From JBHIBA01 sp046758845 (GTDB lineage Bacteria > UBA8248 > JACPRG01 > G963555815), in contig JBHIBA010000049.1 of NCBI GenBank assembly GCA_046758845.1, forward strand, positions 1 to 20,360: a DNA stretch of 20,360 bases. The letters are read 5' to 3'. Shown here in pieces: positions 7,177-14,292 of this stretch. The notes beneath the pieces were generated by a model. The model worked only from the letters and a program-made list of their open reading frames with translations, was not told the DNA's origin and did not search any database. The translations under genes were made by a program, and so were the position numbers. Within the stretch, counting starts at the first letter, position 1. Each line of letters opens with the position of its first letter.

Positions 7177-7213
7177 TGCGTCCTGCTGCCGCGCCACCGG
7201 CGGCCGAGTAAAG
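7177..7213. repeat. 37-bp direct repeat, copy A
   Basis: The 37 bases here recur at 7328-7364 in the same orientation with only two differences (G/A at the 15th position and A/G at the 31st). Copy A lies just upstream of the E1 alpha ATG and carries its probable ribosome site. The two copies bracket the 107-bp inverted-repeat element at 7213-7319. Confidence 0.85.
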
Positions 7214-7319
7214 TGTGAATCCACCCCGATCTCCGCTACGGGCTGCGCCCGCGGGGTCTGCGACCCTTCGCTCAGATCGGGGCTACGACCTTAAAATTTG
7301 TATGCGAATTTATGAACAG
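7213..7319 (-). repeat. 107-bp inverted repeat, copy 1 (REP-like element)
   Basis: Read on the minus strand, this segment matches 8511-8617 on the plus strand at 102 of 107 positions without a gap, so the two are inverted copies facing each other around the aminotransferase gene. The core holds CCCCGATCT and AGATCGGGG as a 9-base stem, preceded by GTAG (CTAC at 7283-7286 on the plus strand). A GTAG head before a palindrome is a known mark of REP sequences mobilised by RAYT enzymes. No open reading frame of interest lies within it. Confidence 0.88.
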
Positions 7320-7327
7320 CAGCACTC

Positions 7328-7364
7328 TGCGTCCTGCTGCCACGCCACCGGCGGCCGGGTAAAG
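7328..7364. repeat. 37-bp direct repeat, copy B
   Basis: This is the second copy of the 37-bp direct repeat (35 of 37 identical to 7177-7213). It starts eight bases beyond the inverted-repeat element and ends three bases short of the aminotransferase stop codon. Copy B therefore probably marks the original junction downstream of that gene, with copy A produced when the 107-bp element arrived or by a small tandem duplication. Confidence 0.85.
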
Positions 7365-7367
7365 GGC

Positions 7368-8492
7368 TTAGCGCCGCGCCGAAGCCCGCTCGGCCGCATA
7401 AAACGCGCCCACCTCGGCACAGACCTTCTCCACCTGGGCTCGGGTGAGGAACTGATGGACGGGCAAGGAGAGGATCCGGCCCGCCTGCCGCTCGGCGGCG
7501 GGGAAGTCCCCCGGCCGGTAGCCGAGCCCCCGGCAGCACCTCTGCAGGTGGATCGGTATGGGATAGTGAACCCGGGTGTCCACACCCTGGGATGCCAGGG
7601 ATGCCTTCAGCTCGTCTCGGCCGTCGCACTGGATGACAAACAGGTGGTAGGTGTTGTGCTCCTGAGGCCGCTCGACGGGGCACTCTACCACCGATGACAG
7701 CGCGGACCGGTAACAGGCTGCATTCCGGCGCCTGGCCTCGACCACCTCGGGGAACCGGCGCAGGCGGACGCGCAACACCGCCGCCTGAAGGGCGTCCAGC
7801 CGGGAGTTCACCCCCCACACCTCCGACTCATCCCGGCTCCGAAGGCCATGATTGCGGAAAAGGCGAAGTCGCCGGGCGAGGTCCTCGTCGTTGGTCGTGA
7901 TGATCCCGGCATCTCCCACCGCGTTCACGTTCTTCAGCGGATGAAGGCTGAAGCAACCCGCAAGACCGAACGAACCCGCCCTCTGTCCGTCCAATGACGA
8001 GCCGACGGCTTGAGCGGCATCCTCGATGACCGGGACACCCCGTCGGTTTGCGACCTCCAAAATGGCGGCCATATCGGCGCACCGGCCATTCAGGTGAACC
8101 GGCAGGATGGCCCGCGTCCGGGGGGTGATGGCGACGTCGATCCGGCCGGGGTCGATGTTCTGGTCCGCCCGGACGTCCACGAACACCGGACGCGCCCCCA
8201 CCTGAACGACTGCTCCCGCCGTGGCGATGAAGGAGTTCGGGGCGGTGATGACCTCATCCCCGGGCCCGACCCCCAGCGCCTTGAGCGCCAGCATGAGGGC
8301 GTCGGTCCCGTTGGCCACCCCGACGGCCGCCTTCGTTCCGCAAAATTCCGCAAACTCCTTCTCGAAGGCCTCCACCTCTTCCCCGAGGATGAAATTCCCC
8401 GCGGCCAAGACCCGCTCCACCGCCTCCAGGGTCTCCTCCCCGGACTGGCGGAACTGACTGGGGAAGTCCGTGTAGGGGACCTCGAACTTCAA
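7368..8492 (-). CDS. DegT/DnrJ/EryC1/StrS-family PLP aminotransferase, bracketed by inverted repeats
   Basis: The 374-residue protein is a sugar aminotransferase of the DegT/DnrJ/EryC1/StrS family, which transfers an amino group (usually from glutamate) to a 3- or 4-keto nucleotide sugar. Visible signatures are GVANGTDALMLALKALG (58-74), GDEVITAPNSFIATAGA, VIEDAAQAVGS with the PLP-contacting Asp158, and CFSLHPLKNVNAVGDAG with the Schiff-base Lys187. The end RVHYPIPIHLQ is also typical. The start is a TTG at 8492 with a weak purine-rich site (AGGCAGG) upstream; no ATG or GTG is better placed. The gene sits alone between two 107-bp inverted repeats and resembles the next aminotransferase (8740-9891) in all the same motifs, so it may be a duplicated or inserted paralogue. 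Confidence 0.92.
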   Translation of the reverse strand: MKFEVPYTDFPSQFRQSGEETLEAVERVLAAGNFILGEEVEAFEKEFAEFCGTKAAVGVANGTDALMLALKALGVGPGDEVITAPNSFIATAGAVVQVGARPVFVDVRADQNIDPGRIDVAITPRTRAILPVHLNGRCADMAAILEVANRRGVPVIEDAAQAVGSSLDGQRAGSFGLAGCFSLHPLKNVNAVGDAGIITTNDEDLARRLRLFRNHGLRSRDESEVWGVNSRLDALQAAVLRVRLRRFPEVVEARRRNAACYRSALSSVVECPVERPQEHNTYHLFVIQCDGRDELKASLASQGVDTRVHYPIPIHLQRCCRGLGYRPGDFPAAERQAGRILSLPVHQFLTRAQVEKVCAEVGAFYAAERASARR

Positions 8493-8510
8493 CAGACCTG
8501 CCTAGCGCTC

Positions 8511-8617
8511 CTGTTCAGAAATTCGCATAGAAATTTTGAGGTCGTAGCCCCGATCTGAGCGAGGGGTCGCAGACCCCGCGGGCACAGCCCGTAGCGGAGA
8601 TCGGGGTGGATTCACAC
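8511..8617 (+). repeat. 107-bp inverted repeat, copy 2 (REP-like element)
   Basis: This plus-strand copy pairs with 7213-7319. It contains GTAG (8544-8547) followed by the outer stem CCCCGATCT (8548-8556) and AGATCGGGG (8598-8606). Inside the stem are two smaller perfect hairpins, GGGGT-CGCAG-ACCCC (8563-8577) and CGGGC-ACA-GCCCG (8579-8591). The whole can fold into a three-branched structure as DNA or RNA. It lies between the two aminotransferase genes and is directly followed by another hairpin of the same style. Confidence 0.88.
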
Positions 8618-8653
8618 GCCGCGATTTCCGCTGCGCTCAAATCGCGGCTACGC
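8618..8653 (-). repeat. second REP-like hairpin adjoining copy 2
   Basis: GCCGCGATTT (8618-8627) and AAATCGCGGC (8639-8648) form a perfect 10-base stem around the 11-base loop at 8628-8638, and the minus strand reads GTAG at the outer end (CTAC, 8648-8651). On the minus strand the start GTAGCCGCGATTTGAGCG parallels GTAGCCCCGATCTGAGCG of the neighbouring 107-bp element, so the two are relatives in opposite orientation, the arrangement of a bacterial interspersed mosaic element (BIME). Copy 1 has no such partner. From 8654 to 8739 I see nothing else. Confidence 0.75.
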
Positions 8654-8739
8654 CTTTTGTGAAAGAGTGCCCTGTGGATCAACGCGTTGCCTGAGCCCGA
8701 CGACATCGCAATACGTCACCGTAATTCCGGCCGGGAGTA

Positions 8740-9891
8740 CTAGCGGTGACGATAGAAGGAGTGGACGGCCTCGATGGCGAATTCGATCTGCTCGGACGCC
8801 AGATGCTGGTCGGCCGGCAAGGTCAGAATGGACCGGGCCTGCCGTTCCGCTTCCGGGAAGTTCCCCTCTTTGTACCCGAGGGGGGCCAGCCCCGTCTGAA
8901 GGTGCAACGGGATGGGATAGTGAATCTTCGCCTCCACGCCCTGCTCGCGCAGGTAGCGGTAGAGGTCGTCTCTGCGCCTTGCCTCAATCATGTAAAGGTG
9001 GAACACGCGCCGAACATTCGGCCTTCGGGGAGGGATCGCCACGTCCCCTTCCAGCTCGGCGAAGGCCTCATCGTACTTGGCCGCATTGGCAATCCGCTTG
9101 GCCGTGATATCCTCGACCTGTTTGATGAGCCAATTGCCCACGATGGCCTGGATAGAGTCCAGGCGGCTGTTGTAGCCGAGAGTTTCCACTTCATCCCGCG
9201 ATCTGAGCCCGTGGTTTCGCAGCAGCCGCAGCCGGCCGTCGAGGTCACGGGAGTCCGTCACCACAATCCCCCCGTCTCCCCACACGTTCAGGTTCTTCAG
9301 CGGATGAAGGCTGTAGCCGGCCGCTGCTCCGAACGTGCCCGCCGTCCGCCCGTCCACCTTCGCCAGGATCGCCTGGCATGCGTCTTCCACCACGGCCAGA
9401 CCCCGCCGGGAGGCGATCTCCATGATGGGCTTCATGTCGGCCGGCTCCCCGGTCAGGTGGACGGGCAAAAGAACCTTTGACCTGGGCGTAATGGCCTCCT
9501 CGACGCGCCCCGGGTCAACCGTGAAATAGGGGGTGACGTCCACCAGGACCGGCCTGGCGCCAACCGCGTTGATGGCTCCCACGGTGGCGATGAAGGTGTT
9601 GGCCGCCGTGATCACCTCGTCCCCCGGCCCGACGCCCAGGGCCTTCAGGCTCAGCATGAGGGCATCCGTCCCGGATCCGACGCCCACGGCATGCCGAGTC
9701 CCGATCAGCGCGGAAAAGGACTTCTCGAACTGCTCGACCTCCGGCCCCAGGGTGAAATTACACGAGAGGAGATGCCGGCGGATTTCCGCCAGGATTTCCC
9801 CCGACTCGGCGAATTGCTGGGGGAGGTAGGAGAAGCGAACCTTCCATCCCAATTCCCGCACTGCCACAGTTTCGCTTCTTGCAGCCTTCAC
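8740..9891 (-). CDS. DegT/DnrJ/EryC1/StrS-family PLP aminotransferase (second paralogue)
   Basis: The 383-residue protein shows GVGSGTDALMLSLKALG (70-86), GDEVITAANTFIATVGA, VVEDACQAI with Asp170, and GYSLHPLKNLNVWGDGG with the Schiff-base Lys199, all signatures of PLP-dependent nucleotide-sugar aminotransferases. It shares layout and many stretches with the product of 7368-8492 (for example ALKALGVGPGDEVITA, HPLKN and RNHGLRSRDE), so the two are clear paralogues, yet they are not near-identical and probably have different keto-sugar substrates. Its start is a GTG at 9891, four bases overlapping the stop of the upstream SDR (GTGA), so translation is likely coupled. About 20 extra N-terminal residues precede the family core. 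Confidence 0.92.
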   Translation of the reverse strand: MKAARSETVAVRELGWKVRFSYLPQQFAESGEILAEIRRHLLSCNFTLGPEVEQFEKSFSALIGTRHAVGVGSGTDALMLSLKALGVGPGDEVITAANTFIATVGAINAVGARPVLVDVTPYFTVDPGRVEEAITPRSKVLLPVHLTGEPADMKPIMEIASRRGLAVVEDACQAILAKVDGRTAGTFGAAAGYSLHPLKNLNVWGDGGIVVTDSRDLDGRLRLLRNHGLRSRDEVETLGYNSRLDSIQAIVGNWLIKQVEDITAKRIANAAKYDEAFAELEGDVAIPPRRPNVRRVFHLYMIEARRRDDLYRYLREQGVEAKIHYPIPLHLQTGLAPLGYKEGNFPEAERQARSILTLPADQHLASEQIEFAIEAVHSFYRHR

Positions 9892-10898
9892 CGAAGACCC
9901 ACCGTTTGCATGGTCTTGATGTTGTAATAGCGAGGGTCCTCAAGGGGGTTGGGGATGTGCCCCTGGTCATAGGCCTCGCAGATGGTTTGGACGGCGTCCT
10001 CAATGCTCCACTGCGCCCGAAAGCCGAGACGTTCGGCGATCTTGTCCGAGTTGATGTGATAGGAGCGGGCATCGACGATGGGTTCCACACGGATGGCCAC
10101 GGACGGGTCTCCCACCACCTCCTTGACGATCTCGGCGATCTCCGCCACCGAATGGTTTTCGTAGCCCGCGTTGAACGTCTCGCCGTGGACCTTATCCGCC
10201 GGGGCCTCAAGGAGCAGGCCGTAGACCGCGACCATGTCCTTGATGTTGATGTTCGGGCGCAGCTGCCGACCCCCGTACACGACGATCTCATTTCTGGCCA
10301 GGGCGTTGATGCTCAAGATGTTGACCGTGAGATCCAGCCGCATCCTCGGGGCGTAACCGCACACCGTCGCGGGCCGGAGGACGATGAATTCACAATCCCC
10401 GAGCTCGCCCGACCTCAAGGCGTGTTCGCACGCGAGCTTGTACTTGGAATAATCGGTGAGGGGCTCGCAGGGGCTGCCCTCCCGCACGTCCGGTTCACTC
10501 CGGACGCCGTAAACGCTGGAGCTGGACGCGTAGATGAGTCGCCGCGCGCCGCTGTCGCGGGCCACCCGCAGAAGGTTCAAGAAGGCGTCGTAGTTGATGG
10601 ATCGGCCCAGGGCGGGGTCGAGCTCGAAACTCGGGTCGTTGGAGATGCACGCCAGGTGAATCACGCAATCGACCCCCTCCAAGGCCCGCCTCAGCAGGGA
10701 TTCGTCCCGGATGTCCCCCTTCACCATCTGTAGAGACCGCGAACGCTCCATGCCGTCGAAGACGTCCTCCCCGTACAGGAAGAGGTCGATCAACGACACC
10801 TCATACCCCCGGCGGATCAGGAAGGGCACGAGCGCGCTTCCGACGTAGCCCGCGCCGCCGGTAATGGCCACCCGCGGAAACCTCAGCGCCTCAGTCAT
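9888..10898 (-). CDS. NAD-dependent sugar epimerase (extended SDR), possibly heptose- or keto-sugar-specific
   Basis: The 336-residue protein begins VAITGGAGYVGSALVPFL with the Rossmann GxxGxxG at 14-20. It has IYASSSSVYG (122-131), DYSKYKLACEHAL with Tyr150/Lys154, and NINIKDMVAVYGLLLEAP in the substrate half. It carries the C-terminal signature PLEDPRYYNIKTM after the usual SDR core. It should use bound NAD(P) to epimerise or otherwise redox-edit a nucleotide sugar. It follows the SIS isomerase and the nucleotidyltransferase-kinase, which suggests the substrate is the nucleotide sugar they make. The ATG at 10898 overlaps the SIS gene by eight bases. Other SDR reactions (reductase, dehydratase) cannot be excluded. 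Confidence 0.88.
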   Translation of the reverse strand: MTEALRFPRVAITGGAGYVGSALVPFLIRRGYEVSLIDLFLYGEDVFDGMERSRSLQMVKGDIRDESLLRRALEGVDCVIHLACISNDPSFELDPALGRSINYDAFLNLLRVARDSGARRLIYASSSSVYGVRSEPDVREGSPCEPLTDYSKYKLACEHALRSGELGDCEFIVLRPATVCGYAPRMRLDLTVNILSINALARNEIVVYGGRQLRPNINIKDMVAVYGLLLEAPADKVHGETFNAGYENHSVAEIAEIVKEVVGDPSVAIRVEPIVDARSYHINSDKIAERLGFRAQWSIEDAVQTICEAYDQGHIPNPLEDPRYYNIKTMQTVGLR

Positions 10899-11514
10899 CG
10901 ATCCCCCGCCCTCGATCCTCTCTGGCCAGGATCCCTTCCTCCAGGATGGCGTGAAGCAAAGAGAGGTGGGTGATCTCTACGATGCCATAAGAGTGGGAGG
11001 GTACGTAGAAGTTCAGGTCACCCGTGCGGCGCAGGGCGTTGGAGTCGTCAAATCCGGACAGCGTCACCACCTGGCAACCCACCTTTCGGCCCACCTCGAC
11101 GCCTCGAAGGATGTTGGGCGACCGGCCGGAGCTGCTGACCGCAACGAGGAGGTCCCCCGGCCGCCCGAAGCGTTGAATCGGCTCGGCGAAGACCCGCTCG
11201 TACCCGAAATCGTTACTGATGCAGGTCAGCAAGGCCGCGTCGTTGAAAGCCAGGGCCGGGAGCCCCCCATTCTTCCAGTAATCCACGGCCAGGTGGCTGG
11301 CAATGGCGGCGCTGCCCCCGTTGCCGATGAACATCAGCTTCCCGCCGCTCCTGCCCGCTTCCTCCACGAGGTCGAGCACCCCGGCGAGGCCCGCCTGCAA
11401 GCCCATTTGCGCTCCGTCTTTCCCGGTAACAACCACCGCCCGGCGCGCCCGCGCGAGGTCTTCGAGGAAGGACAACCCGACGCCCCCGCGAGCCCCTGTC
11501 TCTCGAACCGCCAC
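10891..11514 (-). CDS. SIS-domain phosphosugar isomerase (GmhA-like)
   Basis: The 207-residue SIS-domain protein has FIGNGGSAAIASHLAVD (about 63-79), CISNDFGYERVF, SSSGRSPNIL, the phosphosugar-binding loop, and VEITHLSLLHAILE near the end. The pattern is that of sedoheptulose-7-phosphate isomerase (GmhA) relatives, which convert sedoheptulose 7-phosphate to heptose 7-phosphate. The catalytic His is present in EITH, but the Glu found in E. coli GmhA (HFAEEL) aligns with the Val or Asp of HLAVD, so the exact substrate is uncertain. The start is a GTG at 11514 with a strong AAGGAGG six bases upstream, immediately after the upstream kinase stop. Placement next to the HldE-like gene supports heptose or a related phosphosugar. 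Confidence 0.88.
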   Translation of the reverse strand: MAVRETGARGGVGLSFLEDLARARRAVVVTGKDGAQMGLQAGLAGVLDLVEEAGRSGGKLMFIGNGGSAAIASHLAVDYWKNGGLPALAFNDAALLTCISNDFGYERVFAEPIQRFGRPGDLLVAVSSSGRSPNILRGVEVGRKVGCQVVTLSGFDDSNALRRTGDLNFYVPSHSYGIVEITHLSLLHAILEEGILAREDRGRGIDD

Positions 11515-11526
11515 CTTGGGCCTCCT

Positions 11527-13053
11527 TCACATCATCAGGTGGCCGATGAATTTCTGAAGGGTGCGCGGATCGACTGGTTCCTTGTTGCCCACCGTCTCGA
11601 CGGCCAAAGCCCCCACGCAATTCCCCACGAACCCCACCACCTCCGGCGAACACCCTCGATAGACGCACGGCGCCGTCACTGAGAACAAGGCATCCCCGGC
11701 CCCCGTTCGGTCCACCACCTGAACGGAGAAGGCCGGCGTTTCCTCCGCCCTTCCGTTGCCCTGCAGCAGGACCGAGCCCCTGGGGCCTCGCGTCACCATC
11801 AGGTGATCCGCCTTGAGCCGGGACCGCAATCCCTCTGCCATCGCCCGCAGCTCTCCGTACTGAGTCCTGGCAGCGAGCCTCACCTCCCCCTCGTGCAGGC
11901 AGACGTAGTCTGCCCGGGGATACTTCGTGACCACGTTGAAGCCGAGGTTGGCGCTGTTGGTCTGAGTGTTCAATGCCACAAACCGATCGGAAGAGCAAAT
12001 CAACTCCCGGGTTGGATCAGTGAGCAGGCCGTGACCGAAGTCCGCCACCAGGACCAAATCGTGCTCGGGGAGATGGTCCTTAAGGAGGGAGCGCACCTCA
12101 CTTTCGACCTCGGCGGGGATCGGCCTGTCGTCCAGATACTGGATCTCGAACATCTTTGCCAGGAACGTCGGATCCACAAACCGCTGCTTCACGATCGTTC
12201 CCCGTTCCTTCGTGGGAACCGCATGCAGCTGGACCCTGGGATGAAGCTTGGAGCGAATGAAATCCGCTTCCGGTCCGTCCTGACCCAGACAGGTCACCAG
12301 CGTTACCCGGCCACAAAACCCCGCCAGGTGATTGGCGATGGCCAGGACCCCGCCGGGGAATCTCTCCTCGGAGGCATACTTGGTGGCAATGATGGTTTCC
12401 TTGGGAGACTTCCCCAGGGGCGTGCAGTAGGAGTACTTGTCCAAGATGGCTTCGCCCACGACCAGGACCGAGACCTCCTGCAGACCCTTGAGGACGCCGA
12501 TCACTTCCTCCCGCGAGCAGCGACGCCGGAAGCCCCTCAGGAAGGCATCCGTGTTCGCCGGCAGCCGGCTAAAGTGTTCATTGATGAGGTTGCTGGCGCT
12601 GAAGGACTCCTCATCGGTGAAAATGATCCGCCCGCCCACGGCGCGAACCGCCTCCTTCTCTTCAACGATCTTGCCCGTGAGGTCATCTGCGGGATCGGCG
12701 TAATCGGTCCCCTTGACGTAAGCGTGCGGCCTCAACAGGCGAATCGTCTCTACCGCCGTCGACCATTCGTTGAGCGCCACATAGTCCACGCACTCCAGCG
12801 CCGCAACCGTCTCCAGGCGGAGCCGCTGATTGAAGGCCGGCCGGCCGGGGCCCTTGTGCACGAACTCGTCCGCCGTCAGGGTAACCATCAGGACGTCGCC
12901 GTGCTGGCGGGCCGCTTTCAGATGCAAAACGTGTCCGGGATGCATCAGGTCGAAGACGCCGTGGCACAGGACAACTCGCCTGCCCTCCTGGCGCGCCCTC
13001 TCCGCAACCACTTGCAGGTCGGCCAGAGGCAGGACTTTTTCTTGCCTCGGCAT
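11527..13053 (-). CDS. bifunctional nucleotidyltransferase-PfkB kinase, HldE-like with swapped domain order
   Basis: The 508-residue protein has two domains. Residues 25-165 form a cytidylyltransferase-like nucleotidyltransferase: VVLCHGVFDLMHPGHVLHLK gives the HxGH at 38-41, and FSASNLINEHF lies near the end of the domain. Residues 190-508 form a PfkB sugar kinase: VLVVGEAILDKYSYC, FPGGVLAIANHLAGF, and VDRTGAGDALFS with the catalytic Asp near 454. In E. coli HldE the kinase comes first; here the order is reversed. The enzyme should phosphorylate a sugar phosphate and then attach a nucleotide, giving an NDP-sugar such as NDP-heptose. The ATG at 13053 follows GAGGAGG nine bases upstream, inside the end of the epimerase gene. 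The nucleotide base used is not readable. Confidence 0.9.
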   Translation of the reverse strand: MPRQEKVLPLADLQVVAERARQEGRRVVLCHGVFDLMHPGHVLHLKAARQHGDVLMVTLTADEFVHKGPGRPAFNQRLRLETVAALECVDYVALNEWSTAVETIRLLRPHAYVKGTDYADPADDLTGKIVEEKEAVRAVGGRIIFTDEESFSASNLINEHFSRLPANTDAFLRGFRRRCSREEVIGVLKGLQEVSVLVVGEAILDKYSYCTPLGKSPKETIIATKYASEERFPGGVLAIANHLAGFCGRVTLVTCLGQDGPEADFIRSKLHPRVQLHAVPTKERGTIVKQRFVDPTFLAKMFEIQYLDDRPIPAEVESEVRSLLKDHLPEHDLVLVADFGHGLLTDPTRELICSSDRFVALNTQTNSANLGFNVVTKYPRADYVCLHEGEVRLAARTQYGELRAMAEGLRSRLKADHLMVTRGPRGSVLLQGNGRAEETPAFSVQVVDRTGAGDALFSVTAPCVYRGCSPEVVGFVGNCVGALAVETVGNKEPVDPRTLQKFIGHLMM

Positions 13054-13059
13054 AGGTCC

Positions 13060-14061
13060 CTACCTCCTCTGCAGGGAAGGCGCCAGATAGCGAAACCAGC
13101 CCCGGGTCGCCTCGGCGATCGATTCCGGGGTCCAGACCGGAGCGTCCCCCCAATAGTCAATATTGCGCAGAAGCTCTTTGACCCCCTCCTCCAGGGAGAC
13201 GGTGGGATGCCACCCCAAGGCCGCCTCGATCTTTCCGGTGTCAGCGTGGGTGCGGTCCGGCTCACCGGGCCGCTTCGGGACATACACCACCTCCCCGCCC
13301 AGTAACTCCACCAGGCGGTTGACGCTGCAGGGCTTCCCGGAGCCCACGTTGATCACCTCGTCTTGAAGTCCTGAGCCGGCTGCCCGCACGCAGGCCTCGA
13401 CCACATCCTTCACAAAGACGAAATCCCGGACCTGGGTTCCGTCTCCGACCACCGTGAAAGGCTTCCCTCGCAGCTTCTGTGCCAGGAAGACCCCAAAGAC
13501 CGCGCCGTAGGTACCCGACGTGCGCGAGCGAGGCCCGTAGACGTTGAACAGGCGCAGCGAGATGGCCGGTAGCCGGTAAACCTGGCCCCAGTGCAAAACA
13601 CACCGCTCCCCCAGGGTCTTGGTCAGGGCGTAGGGGTACTGCGGGCGGTTGGGCGCCGTCTCAGGCGTTGGGTAGTCCTCTGGAATGCCGTAGCAGGACG
13701 AAGAAGCCGCATACACGAATCGCTTGACCCCTGCGGCCCGCGCAGCCTCCAGCACCTCCACCGTACCATCCACATTGGCCCGGTGATAATCCCTCGGCCG
13801 TTCTATGGAAGGCACGATGTCCGCCAGCGCCGCCAGGTGAAACACCCACTCCACTGCGGTGAAGTGCGGCCCGATGGCCTCCCCATCCGTTACGTCGGCC
13901 TCCACAACCCGCAGGCTCGGATGCCCGGCATGCTGGGCCAGGTTCTCCCGCCGACCGGTGCTGAAGTTGTCAACCACCGTGACCCGGTGACCGTCCTCCA
14001 GCAGACGGTCCACCAAGTGACTACCGATGAAACCGGCCCCGCCGGTGACCAAGACTTTCAC
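13060..14061 (-). CDS. NAD-dependent nucleotide-sugar 4-epimerase (GalE/WbpP-like SDR)
   Basis: The 333-residue extended SDR opens VLVTGGAGFIGSHLVDRLL with GxxGxxG at 7-13 and Asp31 (VVDNFSTG), which favours NAD. It has YAASSSCYGIPEDYP (117-131), PYALTKTLGE with Tyr144/Lys148, LRLFNVYGPR and GTQVRDFVFVKDVVEA. These are the features of UDP-hexose 4-epimerases of the GalE/WbpP type, which invert C4 of UDP-Glc/GlcNAc or their uronic acids. The start is a GTG at 14061, preceded by GGATGAG at moderate distance. It is the first gene after a 231-bp gap, so a transcription start or processing point may lie there. It ends six bases before the HldE-like gene and contains the AGGAGG that serves it. Confidence 0.9.
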   Translation of the reverse strand: MKVLVTGGAGFIGSHLVDRLLEDGHRVTVVDNFSTGRRENLAQHAGHPSLRVVEADVTDGEAIGPHFTAVEWVFHLAALADIVPSIERPRDYHRANVDGTVEVLEAARAAGVKRFVYAASSSCYGIPEDYPTPETAPNRPQYPYALTKTLGERCVLHWGQVYRLPAISLRLFNVYGPRSRTSGTYGAVFGVFLAQKLRGKPFTVVGDGTQVRDFVFVKDVVEACVRAAGSGLQDEVINVGSGKPCSVNRLVELLGGEVVYVPKRPGEPDRTHADTGKIEAALGWHPTVSLEEGVKELLRNIDYWGDAPVWTPESIAEATRGWFRYLAPSLQRR

Positions 14062-14292
14062 TTGACTCTCATCCTGAAGGAGGCCCTGTGCTCGGTCACT
14101 ACCCGAGGCCCTGCCCTCTTTCTCGTCTCGTCATCCCGACCGACCCAAACATGTTAATGCCTGATCATCGCCATCCCGGACAAAGAAGGGAAGAAACCCC
14201 TTCCTCAGCCCGGGGAACTTCAAGACTTCGAAGGTCTGTCCAACACGTGATAATCGGATTCGCCCAGCAAGGGGCCTGACCCTCGACCCCGA
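14062..14292. other. 231-bp intergenic region before the sugar-nucleotide gene block
   Basis: This is the only sizeable gap between the assembly genes and the sugar genes, so an internal promoter is plausible. On the minus strand a weak candidate is TTGTCC (14178-14183) and CATTAA (14154-14159) with 18 bases between, matching 3-4 of 6 consensus bases at each box. An imperfect palindrome around TTCGAA lies near 14222-14236. No terminator with a U-run and no riboswitch that I recognise is present. Confidence 0.35.

Noticed and set aside
7177..7364. Possible CRISPR or short tandem-repeat array
   Set aside because: Only two 37-bp copies exist, the spacer-like interval is itself a repeated element, and no cas gene is nearby.
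11803..13305. A 500-codon plus-strand frame opposite the HldE-like gene and epimerase
   Set aside because: It is the shadow of two well-supported minus-strand genes, with no recognisable domain or ribosome site.
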